Positions 63,219 through 64,000 of a DNA stretch of 64,000 nucleotides are shown piece by piece. The translations under genes were made by a program, and so were the position numbers. Under the pieces are notes generated by a model. It was not told where the DNA came from and made no database searches. It worked only from the letters and a program-made list of their open reading frames with translations. The stretch lies in assembly GCA_031308135.1 (NCBI GenBank), contig JAHLJT010000631.1, positions 221,319,584 through 221,383,583 of the forward strand, in the 5' to 3' direction. This DNA comes from Acheta domesticus (lineage: Eukaryota > Arthropoda > Insecta > Orthoptera > Gryllidae). Positions within the stretch are counted from its first letter, which is position 1. Every line of letters starts with the position of its first letter.

Positions 63219-63466
63219 CACTGGCGGATCCAGGGGGGCATGACCCCCCCAAAAGGCTTAGAGTTTTCATTTACCTTTCTTTATTTGCCAAAATTGATTC
63301 TATATTTATTTATGTTCGAATTATGTAATTATTTAAACAGTAGAGATTGTATAGTATCATGTATCTACAATACATAAATAACACACAATATAACAACAAA
63401 TATGTTTATTATTTAACAAAAATCTACGATGCCCCCCCTCCAAATGGTCGACAGGATCCGCCCCTG
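63219..63466. mobile_element. Short hAT-like MITE
   Basis: 248 bp. The left end CACTGGCGGATCCAGGGGGG faces the inverted right end CAGGGGCGGATCC. The flanks GTTGAGAA (63211-63218) and GTTTAGAA (63467-63474) match at 7 of 8 positions. GGCGGATCCAGGGGGG-type termini are common in insect hAT MITEs. Confidence 0.78.
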
Positions 63467-63474
63467 GTTTAGAA

Positions 63475-64000
63475 CTCATGGTTTAAATGATTCCAGAGGC
63501 CGCGAGTGGGCTCAGCCGCAGCGGGCCTGAAGATTGGGCTGCCTACGCGGCTCTCGCGTTTGGGCGTGCCCGCTTTCATGTTAACCCATGTAGACACACC
63601 TACAAGGATACATGACGATGGAATGGATGGCTGCATCGCCTCAGCCATGCATTTGCTTTGGAAATAATGGTACAATGAGTATGAAGGGCGAAGATGAACG
63701 AAGTGGGAAGACACTCATTGTTGGCGTTGGAAAAAATGAACTCTATGCATCTCTGAGCTTATAAAATTGTATACAGGAATGTAGCTTCTTTTTCTATGTC
63801 AAATTATTCCAGTACACGATTCAGAATTCTGATGAATTAACATGTAATCGCGACGACAACGAAGATGAGATTCAACCAAAATAAGATACCACGTGATCAA
63901 GATCTCTCCTGTTTCGTGCCTCGTCGGAAGATGCAAAACGCAAAGCGCCTTCGGGTTGAATGGAACATTCAGTCGGTTGACTTTTCTAGCCAAGACAGCG
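63475..64000. other. Unassigned stretch at window end
   Basis: The segment 63485-63600 is GC-richer (GAGTGGGCTCAGCCGCAGCG) and open on the minus strand (63714-63469, with KRESRVGSPIFRPAAAEPTR). Not recognised; likely repeat-derived. Confidence 0.3.

Overview
The window looks like a piece of a large, AT-rich, repeat-dense insect genome. A hemimetabolous or polyneopteran insect is my guess from the intron size and repeat mix; the sequence cannot settle that. It holds one host gene I can support and is otherwise mostly mobile DNA in various states of decay.

Region 1 (about 0.5-23.2 kb, + strand) carries the last nine coding exons of a VPS13-family lipid-transfer protein. They total 1,200 coding bases including the stop (399 residues). 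All junctions keep frame and all internal splice sites are GT/AG. Upstream exons lie outside the window. The introns are full of insertions. Intron 4 holds three nested elements. Intron 5 holds Helitron-like copies, a LINE endonuclease fragment and a Copia remnant whose parts lie in opposite orientations. Intron 6 holds a LINE 3' end. Intron 7 holds an element with about 640-bp inverted repeats around a decayed PIN/XPG-like gene, a foldback MITE, and a non-autonomous hAT with a perfect 8-bp target duplication.

Region 2 (23.2-44.9 kb) has the VPS13 3' flank, two adjacent tRNA-derived SINE copies, a repeat present in direct and inverted copies, and many copies of a structured AT-rich repeat family (called A and B here). 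It also has an R1-like LINE (33.6-36.6 kb), a mariner transposon (36.7-37.7 kb), a hAT C-terminal fragment, a 126-bp insertion with a perfect 13-bp target duplication, and further Helitron-like copies.

Region 3 (45.0-47.3 kb) is the most notable: a near-intact 2.26-kb DNA transposon with 13-bp terminal inverted repeats and a TAA target duplication. It encodes an N-terminal Cys-rich domain and a probable DDE-type transposase that I cannot place in a named superfamily. The coding sequence is broken only by two shifts in homopolymer runs.

Region 4 (47.3-64 kb) contains an isolated, extremely GC-rich and CpG-rich island (48.5-49.0 kb), more A/B repeats, a long palindrome, a Jockey-like LINE remnant and two hAT-like MITEs. 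No rRNA, tRNA gene or CRISPR array was seen, and no second host gene could be supported.
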